From positions 124,001-188,000 of the forward strand of contig NZ_QUQV01000003.1 of the NCBI RefSeq assembly GCF_003400205.1: 64,000 nt of DNA, given 5' to 3'. The notes under the pieces are model-generated. The model had not been told where the DNA came from. It ran no database searches and was given only the letters and a program-made list of their open reading frames with translations. Source of the DNA: Bacillus sp. HNG (GTDB lineage Bacteria > Bacillota > Bacilli > Bacillales > Bacillaceae_L). The translations under genes and the position numbers were made by a program. This document shows, piece by piece, positions 1-10,282 of this stretch. How positions within the stretch are numbered: position 1 is the first letter of the stretch; every line of letters begins with the position of its first letter.

Positions 1-1494
1 TTCAACAAGTTCTTTACCTTTTTCAATATTTTCTTCACGACGTTGCTTTTTAAAGAACTGACGAATTTTGTTTTTTGCCTGGGATGTTTGAGCCAGTTTA
101 ATCCAGTCCTGACTTGGACCATAGGAATGCTTCGATGTTAAGATTTCTATGATATCCCCTGTTTTCAGTTTATAATCCAAGGTTACCATTTTTCCATTTA
201 CTTTAGCACCAATTGTTTTATTTCCAATTTCAGAGTGAATTCGGTAGGCAAAATCAATAGGAACAGAGCCAGATGGAAGCTCCATAACGTCTCCCTTCGG
301 TGTAAAGACAAAGACCATATCGGAAAACAAATCAATTTTTAAAGACTCCATGAATTCTTCTGCATTTGATGCATCGTTTTGCCATTCCAAAATTTCACGG
401 AACCATGTTAATTTTTCTTCAAAAGAAGACTGTTGATTTACTTGTTTGCCTTCTTTATATGCCCAATGCGCTGCAATCCCATATTCTGCAATCTGATGCA
501 TCTCAACTGTACGTATTTGTACCTCAAGTGGGTCCCCCTTCGGACCAATTACAGTTGTATGAAGAGACTGATACATATTGGGCTTCGGCATTGCAATATA
601 GTCTTTGAATCGACCTGGCATTGGCTTCCAGCAAGTATGAATGATTCCTAGAACCGCATAACAGTCCTTTATACTATTTACGACAATTCGAACTGCAAGC
701 AGATCATAGATTTCATTAAATTGCTTATTTTGAAGAACCATTTTTCGATATATGCTGTAAATATGCTTTGGTCGCCCCGAGATTTCCGCTTTAATTGAAA
801 CCTCTTCGACATGTTGCTTAACTTCTCTAATAACTTCGTCAAGATACTCCTCACGTTCTGCACGTTTCTTTTTCATCAGGTTGACGATACGATAATACTG
901 CTGAGGGTTTAAATAACGTAAGGCTGTATCTTCAAGCTCCCATTTAATCGTTGAAATACCTAGTCGGTGTGCCAATGGAGCAAAAATTTCAAGCGTCTCA
1001 TTCGAAATACGGCGTTGCTTTTCTGGTGGGAGATGCTTAAGGGTTCGCATGTTGTGCAAACGGTCTGCTAGCTTGATTAAAATCACCCGAATGTCCTGGG
1101 CCATAGCTACGAACATTTTTCGATGATTTTCAGCCTGTTGCTCTTCCTGCGACTTGTATTTAATTTTCCCCAGTTTTGTGACTCCATCAACGAGCATAGC
1201 TACCTCAGGAGTAAACTCATCGCTAATTTCTTGAAGAGTGACATTCGTATCCTCTACAACATCGTGTAAAAAGCCACCAGCAATTGTATAAGGGTCCATT
1301 TCAAGATCCACTAAAATACCCGCTACTTGTACAGGGTGGATGATGTAGGGTTCACCTGATTTACGAAATTGCTCTTTATGAGCTTCCTCTGCAAATTTAT
1401 ATGCACGTTTAATAAACTCGATATCATTATCGTTCAAATATACTTTTGCCTTTTCTATCACTTGCTCAGGAGTTAGGACCTGTTCGTTTGCCAT
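1..1494 (-). CDS. relA: Bifunctional (p)ppGpp synthetase/hydrolase Rel (C-terminal part outside window)
   Basis: An open frame runs off the left edge, giving the first 498 codons of a protein that is about 730 residues in Bacillus. It makes and degrades the stringent-response alarmone (p)ppGpp. The hydrolase half has the HD pair at residues 77-78 with His53 and Asp144, so hydrolysis should be intact. The synthetase half has the [13 protein letters not shown] segment near residue 294; RFKD is the RXKD signature of bifunctional Rel enzymes rather than the EXDD of synthetase-only RelA. A TGS domain follows at about 395-455. The ATG is preceded by AAAAGGTGATAAAATCT. The zinc-finger and ACT regions lie beyond the window. 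apt and recJ lie upstream, as in B. subtilis. Confidence 0.97.
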   Translation of the reverse strand, partial: MANEQVLTPEQVIEKAKVYLNDNDIEFIKRAYKFAEEAHKEQFRKSGEPYIIHPVQVAGILVDLEMDPYTIAGGFLHDVVEDTNVTLQEISDEFTPEVAMLVDGVTKLGKIKYKSQEEQQAENHRKMFVAMAQDIRVILIKLADRLHNMRTLKHLPPEKQRRISNETLEIFAPLAHRLGISTIKWELEDTALRYLNPQQYYRIVNLMKKKRAEREEYLDEVIREVKQHVEEVSIKAEISGRPKHIYSIYRKMVLQNKQFNEIYDLLAVRIVVNSIKDCYAVLGIIHTCWKPMPGRFKDYIAMPKPNMYQSLHTTVIGPKGDPLEVQIRTVEMHQIAEYGIAAHWAYKEGKQVNQQSSFEEKLTWFREILEWQNDASNAEEFMESLKIDLFSDMVFVFTPKGDVMELPSGSVPIDFAYRIHSEIGNKTIGAKVNGKMVTLDYKLKTGDIIEILTSKHSYGPSQDWIKLAQTSQAKNKIRQFFKKQRREENIEKGKELVE

Positions 1495-1681
1495 AGATTT
1501 TATCACCTTTTTAGAAATTAAAGATTCAAAGAAAGAATTCTTTGAATCATTTTTTACATATAATTTAGGTTATTGTTACTATTATCTTGAAAATCTCGAA
1601 AGTTGTAAAGGGAAATAACAGAAATATTGCATATAGAGCTTAAAAATTCTTATTTTACGAGTAAAAACTAAAAACTCTACT

Positions 1682-1711
1682 AAAAAAAGCACTCAAAACT
1701 GAGCGCTTTTT
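1682..1711 (-). terminator. Rho-independent terminator after apt
   Basis: An AAGCGCTCA/TGAGTGCTT-type stem with a short loop is followed on the minus strand by a run of T, just beyond the apt stop codon. It separates apt from relA, so relA probably has its own promoter in the 225-base gap, where I could not identify one with confidence. Confidence 0.8.
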
Positions 1712-1719
1712 AATGAAAA

Positions 1720-2232
1720 TTAAAACTGCATGAGAGTTAAAACATCATAGCCATCTAACTTTTTACGTCCATCTAAGTAAGTTAGTTCGATTAGGAATGC
1801 AATCCCCGCTACAATGCCACCAAGTTGTTCAACTAGATTGATGGTTGCTTCTATTGTTCCACCAGTTGCTAATAGATCATCTGTGATTAATACACGTTGA
1901 CCTGGTTTGATCGCATCTTTATGAATGGTTAGAACATCTTTTCCGTACTCTAGCCCATATTCTACTTTAATGACGTCTCTAGGTAACTTGCCTTCTTTTC
2001 TAACGGGAGCAAAGCCGACACCATGTGAGTATGCGACAGGACAACCAATAATGAAGCCACGTGCTTCTGGTCCAACGACAAGATCAATTTCTTTTTCTCT
2101 AGCATATTTTACAATTTGATCTGTAGCATATTTATATGCTTCACCGTCATTCATTAAAGGTGTAATATCCTTAAATTTAATTCCTGGCTTTGGATAGTCA
2201 TCCACAATCTCGATAAATTTTTCTAAATCCAT
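1720..2232 (-). CDS. apt: Adenine phosphoribosyltransferase
   Basis: This 170-residue cytosolic enzyme converts adenine and PRPP to AMP in purine salvage, the usual family length. The PRPP-binding loop [13 protein letters not shown] is at about residues 115-127. The segment [12 protein letters not shown] near residue 52 is also typical of Apt. The ATG overlaps the recJ stop by one base (TAATG) and has a GAGGAGGC ribosome site inside the end of recJ, so the two are probably translationally coupled. The pairing of apt with recJ and rel is the usual Bacillus arrangement. Confidence 0.97.
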   Translation of the reverse strand: MDLEKFIEIVDDYPKPGIKFKDITPLMNDGEAYKYATDQIVKYAREKEIDLVVGPEARGFIIGCPVAYSHGVGFAPVRKEGKLPRDVIKVEYGLEYGKDVLTIHKDAIKPGQRVLITDDLLATGGTIEATINLVEQLGGIVAGIAFLIELTYLDGRKKLDGYDVLTLMQF

Positions 2233-4586
2233 TATTTAATTGCCTCCTCAAGCGAATGCGAACCTTGATTTATTGCATCAAACCAATGCTTTAATTGTTG
2301 ATATGATGAATACAATAATTGCTTTTCTAATTCAATTCTCTTTGCTTTCAATTGATATGTTCTTGATTCAGTCAAATCCCTTTTCTTAGCTTGATTTGAT
2401 AAAGATATAAATCCATTGTTTATTTTAACAAAATCTAAATCAAAAAACACCTGTGACATAAAATCAATTGTTTCAGTTGACCATCCTCTATATTTTGCTA
2501 AATCATGGGCATAGCGATTCATATCAAACGGACCTTTTTTTGCAAGAAATGCATAAAACCATTTAAAATGCTCTCGTGTTGGGATTGTGCTGAAGAAATG
2601 ATCCTGCTCATGGAAAAATAAAGTATAAATGCGATTTGGAAAGCTATTCTCAAACAAGACCTTGATCCATTCAGCTTCCTCAGGTAAATCTAGAAGAACA
2701 ACATGCTTTGAATCTAATTGAATCTCAGTTGCTTCTACAAGCGATGAAACAATACTAAATTCATGATTTGATAATTGAAGCTTATCTATTGTCAATTCAG
2801 AGAATGCAATTAAATGGAGTTTGTCATCCCTTAATTTTTCTATATATGAAGAAAAATCACGCATGCCCCGTATATCAAATAATTGCCATTCATTAACAGC
2901 TATATCCTGAAGCATAATTTGCGGCTTTCGGCTATTGTTCCATTCATTTATGGATAGTTCTCCAATTACCGACACCTTTGATAAGGGTGAAATTCCATCA
3001 CAGGTATGTCCTAAACCAAAACCAACTCCATCAAGTGTATGTGGTTCATCCTGAAGAACGATTTTTAAATGGCTCTGATCTGCACCAATTCGGCGAATTG
3101 TATTGACCCCAACATCATTAATTTGCACGATTGGTTTTGGATTTCCCATTCCATATGGTGCTAATTTGTTCATTTCAATAATAGATTCAATTGAAATATC
3201 ATCAATACTACAAATCGCATCAACGGATGTAACTGGTTGAAAGTCTTCTGCTGTTAATACTTCATTCGCAATCACATTCAGACGATCCCTTAGGTCATTT
3301 ACATCGTCGACTTTAAGGGTCATTCCGGCAGCCATTGGATGTCCACCAAAATGCGGTAAAATATCACGACATGTCGATAGACTCTCATAAAGGTTAAAGC
3401 CTGCAATACTTCTTGCGGAGCCCTTTGCCAATCCTTTTTCAGAATCAATGCTTAAGACAATCGTAGGCCGATAGAAACGATCAACTAATCTTGAAGCAAC
3501 AATTCCAATAACACCGGAGTTCCAACCTTCTTTTGCTATGACCAACACGGAATTTGAAGAAGGTGGAAAATTTTCTTCAACCTCTTGAATGGCTTCTTGT
3601 GTCATTTGATTAACCAATTGCTGTCTTTCTTTATTTAGTTCATCAATTTCATCGGCAATATATGAGGCTTCCTCGGGATCAGTTGTCATTAATAAATCAA
3701 CTGCGGGATCAGCTGACTGCAGACGACCAACTGCATTAATCCTTGGTCCAATTGCAAATCCAACTGTTTCCTCAGAAATATCATTGTTTTCGATTTTTGC
3801 TTTTTTTAATAATGCCTTTAATCCTGGTCGCCCAGTATTTTGTAAGGCTCTTATTCCCTTTTTGGCTAGGAGACGATTTTCTCCATGTAAAGGAACTAAG
3901 TCTGCAATTGTCCCAATTACAGCCACATCTAATAAATCAGTAGGGACTTCACCACGTAAAGCATGTGCAACTTTAAAAGCAACCCCAACCCCTGCCAATT
4001 CTTTGAACGGATACTGACTATTAGGTTTTTTCGGGTGAATAATGGCCGTTGCAACTGGTAGTTCAGGACCAACTTCATGGTGATCTGTAATAATTAAATC
4101 AATTCCTAATTCTTTTGCAACCTCCGCTTCATGCAGAGCTGAAATTCCTGTATCTACAGTAATAATTAGCGAAAATCCTTCTGATTTTGCCCATCGAAAA
4201 GCTGTTTCATTCGGTCCATAGCCTTCAGTGAATCGATTTGGAATATAAAAATCAACATGTGCACCTTTTTCTTTTAAGGCAGTAACCATAACGGTCGTAC
4301 TGCTAACACCATCGGCATCATAATCACCAAACACCAAAATTCGTTCGTCATTTTCAATGGCTTTCATAATCCTCTCGATCGCAATATCCATTTGATCAAG
4401 TAAAAATGGATCATGGAACTCAAGATGTTCTGGTTCTAAAAATTCACGTGCTGATTCGACGGTTGTAAGCCCTCTATTCACAAGTAGGGATGCTACTAGA
4501 GGTGTAATCTGTAGTTCTTTGACTAGTAGATTTGTATATATCTGGTTGTATTCATTTACCTTCCAACGAGTTTTAGATTGTAACAA
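2232..4586 (-). CDS. recJ: Single-stranded-DNA-specific exonuclease RecJ
   Basis: This is the 5'-3' single-strand exonuclease of recombination and mismatch repair. It is a DHH-family metal-dependent nuclease: DYDADG lies near residue 90 and DHHE near residue 170, with the DHHA1-type motif GGHPMAAG further on, followed by the long C-terminal region of Firmicutes RecJ. I place the start at the TTG at 4584-4586 (product begins MLQSKTRW). AAGGGGTG lies about six bases upstream of it, whereas the in-frame GTG three codons earlier overlaps that ribosome site. Length is 784 residues, normal for Bacillus. It overlaps apt by one base. Confidence 0.95.
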   Translation of the reverse strand: MLQSKTRWKVNEYNQIYTNLLVKELQITPLVASLLVNRGLTTVESAREFLEPEHLEFHDPFLLDQMDIAIERIMKAIENDERILVFGDYDADGVSSTTVMVTALKEKGAHVDFYIPNRFTEGYGPNETAFRWAKSEGFSLIITVDTGISALHEAEVAKELGIDLIITDHHEVGPELPVATAIIHPKKPNSQYPFKELAGVGVAFKVAHALRGEVPTDLLDVAVIGTIADLVPLHGENRLLAKKGIRALQNTGRPGLKALLKKAKIENNDISEETVGFAIGPRINAVGRLQSADPAVDLLMTTDPEEASYIADEIDELNKERQQLVNQMTQEAIQEVEENFPPSSNSVLVIAKEGWNSGVIGIVASRLVDRFYRPTIVLSIDSEKGLAKGSARSIAGFNLYESLSTCRDILPHFGGHPMAAGMTLKVDDVNDLRDRLNVIANEVLTAEDFQPVTSVDAICSIDDISIESIIEMNKLAPYGMGNPKPIVQINDVGVNTIRRIGADQSHLKIVLQDEPHTLDGVGFGLGHTCDGISPLSKVSVIGELSINEWNNSRKPQIMLQDIAVNEWQLFDIRGMRDFSSYIEKLRDDKLHLIAFSELTIDKLQLSNHEFSIVSSLVEATEIQLDSKHVVLLDLPEEAEWIKVLFENSFPNRIYTLFFHEQDHFFSTIPTREHFKWFYAFLAKKGPFDMNRYAHDLAKYRGWSTETIDFMSQVFFDLDFVKINNGFISLSNQAKKRDLTESRTYQLKAKRIELEKQLLYSSYQQLKHWFDAINQGSHSLEEAIK

Positions 4587-4663
4587 AAGCTTCACCCCTT
4601 AACCACACTATTATACAGGAGGTTAAGGTGCGTTACAATGATTGACATTTTCCATAAGTTGCG

Positions 4664-5560
4664 TTAATCATCGTCTGAGTATGGATTAATATGGACAAAC
4701 ACATTTTGTACTTGTGCATATTCCATAAGCTTTGCTTTAACTTTTTTACCGACTTTATGACCTTCTTCCACCGTCATATAAGGGTCAACAGAAATTTTTA
4801 AATCGACAATCACGTAATGCCCATGTTCACGTGCATGAAGTTCGGTAATTTTCATTACTTCCGGAACAGACATAACCAGATTTTTAAATTCCGTGGTATC
4901 TTCATCATGTAATACATGATCTAACGTATTATGTATGGCTTCCGTTCCAAATTCCCATGCCATTTTGACAATGAGAACAGCGACAACAAGTCCTGCAACA
5001 GGGTCGGCGTAAACAAGCCAATCAATCCCTAAATAGCCACCTAGAATGGCCCCCACAATCCCTATTAGGGTTGCAATTGATGCAAATACATCGGAACGAT
5101 CGTCATATGCATTGATAATAAGCGCATCACTCTTAATCTTTTTTCCAAGATTGTATTTATACCGAAACATGATTTCTTTAATAATGATTGAAAAAAGGAC
5201 GGCATAAATAGCCATTGTCTTAGGGACCTCAATAGGCTTAAAAAATGCCCCAATGGAGGCTTTCCCGATTTCAAAACCAACGAGTGCAAGCAGTACCGCA
5301 ACAATAATAGCAGAAACTGACTCAGCTTTCCCATGTCCATATGGATGATCTTCGTCTGGAGGTCTTTTAGCAGCTCTCACCCCTATGAATACAGCTACTG
5401 AACCTGCTACATCTGATGCTGAGTGAACTGCATCAGCAATAAGCGCTCGGCTATTGGATTGAACCCCAATGACCCATTTAATGATAGCTAAGATGATATT
5501 CCCCACAATACCAATAATGATGGCTTTTTCTGCTTGTTTAAAGCGATCATTCTCTTTCAA
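4664..5560 (-). CDS. Cation diffusion facilitator family transporter
   Basis: A 298-residue membrane protein of the CDF family, which exports divalent metals such as Zn, Fe, Mn or Co by proton antiport. The metal-site motifs are visible: HSASDVAGS near residues 47-55 in the second membrane segment and DDRSDVFAS near 152-160 in the fifth. A cytoplasmic CDF C-terminal domain follows (ELHAREHGHYVIVDLKI). The start is a TTG with GAGGATGAGGA upstream. It lies between recJ and secDF in the same direction. The metal cannot be told from the sequence. Confidence 0.9.
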   Translation of the reverse strand: MKENDRFKQAEKAIIIGIVGNIILAIIKWVIGVQSNSRALIADAVHSASDVAGSVAVFIGVRAAKRPPDEDHPYGHGKAESVSAIIVAVLLALVGFEIGKASIGAFFKPIEVPKTMAIYAVLFSIIIKEIMFRYKYNLGKKIKSDALIINAYDDRSDVFASIATLIGIVGAILGGYLGIDWLVYADPVAGLVVAVLIVKMAWEFGTEAIHNTLDHVLHDEDTTEFKNLVMSVPEVMKITELHAREHGHYVIVDLKISVDPYMTVEEGHKVGKKVKAKLMEYAQVQNVFVHINPYSDDD

Positions 5561-5656
5561 AAAATCCTCATCCTCCCCATATACGTTTGAGAATACGACA
5601 CATGCTTTTTAGTGTAACCAAAAGCTGATTAACTCATCAAGTCTAAAATAGAAAAT

Positions 5657-5684
5657 AAAAAGCCGTGAAAAATTCACGACTTTT
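5657..5684 (-). terminator. Terminator after secDF
   Basis: The stem AAAAGTCGTGAA/TTCACGGCTTTT with T-rich flank lies directly downstream of the secDF stop codon on the minus strand. Confidence 0.8.
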
Positions 5685-5689
5685 ACTGT

Positions 5690-7936
5690 TTACACTTGTG
5701 GCTCTGTTTCAGCTTTTACAGATTGTTTTTTTGCGATTTGTTTAGACTTCCATATTAACCAAAGCTGTGCAGCAATGAAGATGGATGAATACATACCGGC
5801 CACTAAACCAATTGTTAATGCAAATGAAAAATTAGTGATTGCCTGTCCACCTAAAAGTAATAATGCAACACTTGTAAAGATTACGGTAATTGCAGTATTA
5901 ACAGAACGTCCTAACGTTTGTCTCAATCCACTATTTACAACACTTGCAAGATCTTCGTACGTTTTAATACGCTTTTTCTTCTTTAACAGTTCGCGTATTC
6001 TATCAAAGGTTACAATGGTATCGTTGATGGAGTAACCAATAATTGTTAAAACAGCCGCGATAAATGTAACATCCACTTCAAGACGAGTAACACTAAAAAG
6101 AACAATCATAAAGAATGCATCATGGACAAGTGCTACAATTGCTGCTAATCCCATTAGCCATTCGAAACGGAATGCAACATAGATAATAATACCTAGCATC
6201 GCGATTAGGCTAGCATAAAATGCGTTACGTGCCAATTCTTTTCCGACAGTTGGAGAAACTGTACTTACGTTAGGATCAGCCCCATAAAGATCATGGAAAT
6301 GTGCCTTCACTTGAGCCACTTCATCTTTTGATAGCTCGTCAGCGAATCTTGCAACTCCAATTTCATTATTATCCCCGGAAATAACGATTTCCTTAGCTTC
6401 TAGATTTAGCTTACTAAGCTCTTCTGTAAGTTCCTCTTGGGAAATCGGATGATCAGCAAGTACATCCATACGGGTACCAGCAACAAAATCAATTCCAAGA
6501 TTAAGTCTAAAAATGATTAATACTATAATCCCCACTACAACCATTAGGCCCGATGCAACAAAGAATTTATTCTTATGCTTCGCAAAATCAAATCGATCAA
6601 ATCGAGTTGGAAAATTACCTTCTGGATCTGCATCGGCTAGATTTCTAATCTGACTTTGTTTTACACCAAACCAGCTAGGTCTCTTATTTAAGAATTTACT
6701 ATTAACCCAAAGTCCGAGTAAAAGTCTACTTCCATATACTGCAGTTAAAAAGCTTAATAAAATACTAACGATTAACATCGTTGCAAAACCTTTTACAGCA
6801 CTTGTACCAAAAATAAATAATACGACACCAGCCAAAATAGTGGTTATATTTGCATCAAAGATAGTTAAGAATGAGTTTTTACTACCTGTACGGTATGCAG
6901 ATAAGATTGATTTCCCAGACCTTATCTCTTCCTTAATTCTCTCGTAAGTAATAATATTGGCATCGACCGCCATACCTACCCCGAGGATTAAGGCTGCAAT
7001 ACCTGGAAGTGTGAGCACCGCATTCATCCAGTCAAAAACAAGTAGGTTTAAATAAACAAAAATACTTAAAGTTACGGCAGCAATTAAACCAGGGAAACGG
7101 TAAAATACAAGCATAAATAATAGCACTAAGAAAATTCCAATTGCCCCTGCAAAAACCGTTTTATCTAATGCTTGCTCACCAAATTTTGCACCTACTGATG
7201 TTGAATAGATTTCTTTCAGATCAACAGGTAGTGCCCCAGCGTTTAGCAATGAAGCAAGTTCATTTGCAGATTCAACAGTAAAATTACCACCTTCGATGGA
7301 TACCGATTTTGTGTTGAATACCTGGTTTACACCAGCAGCTGAAAGGTACTTAGGATTTTCCTTTTTACTCTCAGCCTCAAATGAATCTACACCTTCTTCA
7401 AAGTCTAACCAAATCACCATTAAATTGTTTGGAGCCTGGTCAAGAACTTTTTGTGTGGCATTTTTTAGATCGTCAGAATTTTTAACTGTTAAGGCAACAG
7501 ATGGTTTGCCCATTTCATCAAATGATTGTTTAGCACCATTTTGAGCTAATTGAGAACCATCAAGTAATACATTATCATGTACATCCCTAAAGGTAAGCTT
7601 CGCTTGGGTTGATAGAATTTCACGAATTTTATCCTGATTTTCAACACCCGCTAATTGCACACGAACACGGTCTTTACCTTCAATTTGAATATTTGGCTCG
7701 TTTACCCCTAGCACGTCAACACGGTTATTTAAGGCGTTTACCGTACTTACTAGAGCTTCCTTATCAATGACATCGCCCTCTTTTGCTGGCAATACCTCAT
7801 AAAGGATCTCAAAACCACCTTGAAGATCGAGTCCCAATTTAATATTTTTTGCGGTGTCAGTACCGGTAACCCCGATTAAGGCTCCAAACAGTAGTACCAC
7901 TACGAAAAACACCACGATGCGGCCTTTTTTAACCAT
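5690..7936 (-). CDS. secDF: Protein translocase subunit SecDF (fused)
   Basis: A 748-residue natural SecD-SecF fusion, the form found in Bacillus. It uses the proton gradient to help pull secreted proteins out of the SecYEG channel. The SecD half begins with a membrane segment (about residues 7-25), then a large extracytoplasmic P1 domain, then membrane segments from about 260 to 410 that include DANIITYERIKEE near 325. The SecF half starts near residue 455 with its own first membrane segment and contains INDTIVTFDRIRE near 645. GLDLQGG near residue 36 is a SecD hallmark. comN lies just upstream and the CDF gene downstream. Confidence 0.97.
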   Translation of the reverse strand: MVKKGRIVVFFVVVLLFGALIGVTGTDTAKNIKLGLDLQGGFEILYEVLPAKEGDVIDKEALVSTVNALNNRVDVLGVNEPNIQIEGKDRVRVQLAGVENQDKIREILSTQAKLTFRDVHDNVLLDGSQLAQNGAKQSFDEMGKPSVALTVKNSDDLKNATQKVLDQAPNNLMVIWLDFEEGVDSFEAESKKENPKYLSAAGVNQVFNTKSVSIEGGNFTVESANELASLLNAGALPVDLKEIYSTSVGAKFGEQALDKTVFAGAIGIFLVLLFMLVFYRFPGLIAAVTLSIFVYLNLLVFDWMNAVLTLPGIAALILGVGMAVDANIITYERIKEEIRSGKSILSAYRTGSKNSFLTIFDANITTILAGVVLFIFGTSAVKGFATMLIVSILLSFLTAVYGSRLLLGLWVNSKFLNKRPSWFGVKQSQIRNLADADPEGNFPTRFDRFDFAKHKNKFFVASGLMVVVGIIVLIIFRLNLGIDFVAGTRMDVLADHPISQEELTEELSKLNLEAKEIVISGDNNEIGVARFADELSKDEVAQVKAHFHDLYGADPNVSTVSPTVGKELARNAFYASLIAMLGIIIYVAFRFEWLMGLAAIVALVHDAFFMIVLFSVTRLEVDVTFIAAVLTIIGYSINDTIVTFDRIRELLKKKKRIKTYEDLASVVNSGLRQTLGRSVNTAITVIFTSVALLLLGGQAITNFSFALTIGLVAGMYSSIFIAAQLWLIWKSKQIAKKQSVKAETEPQV

Positions 7937-8086
7937 AAGTATGTAGATCCTCCTTTATCTAGCTTAAAAAACAGAGCCTGTCCTTTAAGCCCTCCATCAC
8001 AATTATGAAACAATGCTTTTTTCATGTCAATTACAGCTTTCTGTAAATACCCCGCCACACTATAAATATTTTTTTAATATAACAGA

Positions 8087-8389
8087 TTAGAGTAACTTTT
8101 CTAGTACGTCTTTTCCTTCACCTTCAAACCAATTTGGTGCTTTAAAAGCCTCTACGGTTGCATAATTCATATAATCTCCAACTTTAACAGATAAAATATC
8201 GTTCACTATTTGATATAAAAGCTTCTCTTCTTTCTCTTTTCTCCATTTTTTATTTTTCAAGAACTTCCATAGTTCATCCTCTTTGACACTGTCATATCCG
8301 TACAGTTCAAATTCCTCCAATTTACTTTTTAAAACTGGACGAACCGTTTCTCGAAACTTGTCATACATGTGAGTCTCAGCTTGGTTCAC
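8087..8389 (-). CDS. comN: Post-transcriptional regulator ComN (YrzD)
   Basis: A 100-residue protein matching the Bacillus post-transcriptional regulator family. In B. subtilis ComN is encoded next to secDF and affects comE mRNA and its polar localisation. It is a small, charged protein with no membrane segment. The GTG start has AGGAGAG eight bases upstream; an ATG just before it is out of frame. It probably heads the secDF transcript. Identity rests on length, position and the conserved central region (VNDILSVKVGDYMNYATVEAFKAP). The function is taken from the B. subtilis gene. Confidence 0.85.
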   Translation of the reverse strand: MNQAETHMYDKFRETVRPVLKSKLEEFELYGYDSVKEDELWKFLKNKKWRKEKEEKLLYQIVNDILSVKVGDYMNYATVEAFKAPNWFEGEGKDVLEKLL

Positions 8390-8408
8390 TCGTCATCTCT
8401 CCTAATAA

Positions 8409-8602
8409 TCAAATACGCCTCGGCGTATTTGCGCCCAGATTTTTTAGGCCCACACGAGGTGGGTCACAAAGACGTTGCCACAGGAAGTGGCGTTCTTAGT
8501 CTTTGATCCTACTCTCGAAAAGTTTCCATTGAAAATCTGAGGAATCCGCCGGAGGCTCAACTTTATTTAGTAGAAGTGAGAGCTTCTACTAAATAAAGTT
8601 AA
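8409..8602. repeat. Dispersed repeat family A, copy 1 (long form)
   Basis: The core from 8409 to 8557 begins TCAAATACGCCTCGGCGTATTTG, itself an inverted repeat, and ends ATCCGCCGGAGGCT. Near its ends, AGATTTT and AAAATCT can pair over the length of the element. The inside of this long form has hairpins CCCACACGAGGTGGG and CCACAGGAAGTGG. After the core comes an 18-base perfect stem (8559-8576 with 8583-8600). Other copies are at 40032-40157, 58792-58936 and 59012-59124. It fills most of the 299-base gap between comN and spoVB. No protein is encoded. Confidence 0.85.
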
Positions 8603-8688
8603 CGAATACTTGTCATGCTTGGCCACATACCGTGCATATAGTTAATTGTAAATGATATCACCTTTTTTGAGAAGGTAGGGAAAATGAA

Positions 8689-10251
8689 TTGTCAAAGCAA
8701 ACATTCCTTAAAGGAACATTAATTTTAATTATCGCAGGACTCATTACAAGAATATTAGGATTTGTAAATAGAATTGTTGTCGCTCGATTAATTGGTGAAG
8801 AAGGTGTGGGGCTTTATATGATGGCAATCCCCACATTTGTACTCACCATTACCTTAACCCAGATGGGACTTCCAGTAGCTATTTCGAAGTTAGTAGCGGA
8901 AGCCGAGGCACAGGGTGATAAGAGAAAAATCAAGAAAATCCTAGTGGTCTCTCTTTTAATAACAGGTACTCTAAGTATTATCTTTACACCATTGATGATT
9001 TTTCTTGCACCGCTTTTATCCGAAACCTTACTTACAGATCAAAGGACCTATTATCCTTTATTAGCCATTTCACCAATTGTTCCAATTGTGGCAATTTCGT
9101 CTGTTCTCCGTGGCTATTTCCAAGGTCGTCAAAATATGAAGCCTCCTGCCTATTCACAAGTCATCGAACAAGTCGTAAGGATTACGTTAGTGTATGTATT
9201 CACGAAAGCATTTTTACCGATGGGAATTGAATACGCCGCAGCAGGTGCAATGCTTTCGGCTGTTATTGGAGAATTAATGTCATTAATCTATTTATTCTTT
9301 ATGTTTAAAATGAAAAAACGAATTAGAATCCGAAAGAACTTTTTCAAATCGGCTAAGCACGGGAAAGAAACCTTTCATGATTTAACACGAATCGCAGTCC
9401 CCACATTGGGAAGCAGATTAATTGGGTCCATCTCGTGGTTTTTTGAACCGATTGTTGTGGCACAAAGTTTAGCGATCGCTGGTGTGGTTACTCACCTCGC
9501 AACAAGGCAATATGGAGAGTTAACAGGATTTGCGTTACCACTGCTCATGCTTCCATCTTTTATCACAACTTCCTTGTCAACAGCACTAGTTCCTTCAATT
9601 AGCGAAGCTGCAGCAAAAAAACAAACATTATTAATTGAATATCGTCTAAAACAGGCATTACGTTTATCACTAGTGTCAGGTGGGTTGGCCATCGTTATAT
9701 TATATGTGTTTGCCTCCCCTGTTATGGAGCTTATGTATGGGAATAGTAATTCGGCGATTTATATTAAGGTAATGGCACCGTTTTTTATCTTTTATTATTT
9801 TCAAGGACCTCTTCAAGCAACACTGCAGGCGCTTGATTTAGCAAAGGCTGCGATGATTAATAGTTTTATCGGTAATATCATCAAAACAGCCGCTATCTTT
9901 GTTCTTGCAACAAGACCTTCTCTTGGGATTATGGGCGCTGCACTTGCCATTGTCATTGGAATGATGCTTGTAACCCTGCTGCATTTTTCAACGATTGTAA
10001 AAGTGATATCTTATAGCTTCTATATTCGAGATTATCTTAAGAGTGGTATCACAATGGTTTTAGCTGGGGTTGGTGGTCACTATTTTTATCAACTATTTCT
10101 TACAGATAGCGCCCTTGCCACCCGAACGCTTGTAGCAATCACCGTAACATCATTCATTTATATCGTATTCCTGTTTGTGTTTAAGCTGTTAACAAAAGAA
10201 GAAGTGAATAAAATACCGTTCATTGGTCCAAAACTTGCATTACTGCTTTAA
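8689..10251 (+). CDS. spoVB: Stage V sporulation protein B, MOP-superfamily flippase
   Basis: A 520-residue polytopic membrane protein of the polysaccharide/lipid flippase (MATE/MVF-like) superfamily, with about 14 hydrophobic segments. In B. subtilis SpoVB is needed for spore cortex peptidoglycan and is thought to move lipid-linked precursor across the membrane. The start is TTG (MSKQTFLKG) behind AAGGTAGGG; the nearby ATG five bases earlier is in another frame. It is one of only three plus-strand genes here and sits next to a yrbG-like gene as in B. subtilis. Other MOP flippases are the alternative, but the locus supports SpoVB. Confidence 0.93.
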   Translation: MSKQTFLKGTLILIIAGLITRILGFVNRIVVARLIGEEGVGLYMMAIPTFVLTITLTQMGLPVAISKLVAEAEAQGDKRKIKKILVVSLLITGTLSIIFTPLMIFLAPLLSETLLTDQRTYYPLLAISPIVPIVAISSVLRGYFQGRQNMKPPAYSQVIEQVVRITLVYVFTKAFLPMGIEYAAAGAMLSAVIGELMSLIYLFFMFKMKKRIRIRKNFFKSAKHGKETFHDLTRIAVPTLGSRLIGSISWFFEPIVVAQSLAIAGVVTHLATRQYGELTGFALPLLMLPSFITTSLSTALVPSISEAAAKKQTLLIEYRLKQALRLSLVSGGLAIVILYVFASPVMELMYGNSNSAIYIKVMAPFFIFYYFQGPLQATLQALDLAKAAMINSFIGNIIKTAAIFVLATRPSLGIMGAALAIVIGMMLVTLLHFSTIVKVISYSFYIRDYLKSGITMVLAGVGGHYFYQLFLTDSALATRTLVAITVTSFIYIVFLFVFKLLTKEEVNKIPFIGPKLALLL

Positions 10252-10257
10252 AGATGA

Positions 10258-10282
10258 AAAGGTAACCGAACTGGTTACCTTT
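10258..10282. terminator. Bidirectional terminator between spoVB and the DUF421 gene
   Basis: The perfect stem AAAAGGTAACC/GGTTACCTTTT with a GAACT loop lies between the convergent genes. It can serve spoVB, and on the minus strand it overlaps the last codons of the DUF421 gene. Confidence 0.85.

Noticed and set aside
366-863. Several short open frames in the first kilobase
   Set aside because: They are shadows in other frames of the rel coding region, which runs off the left edge without a stop inside the window.
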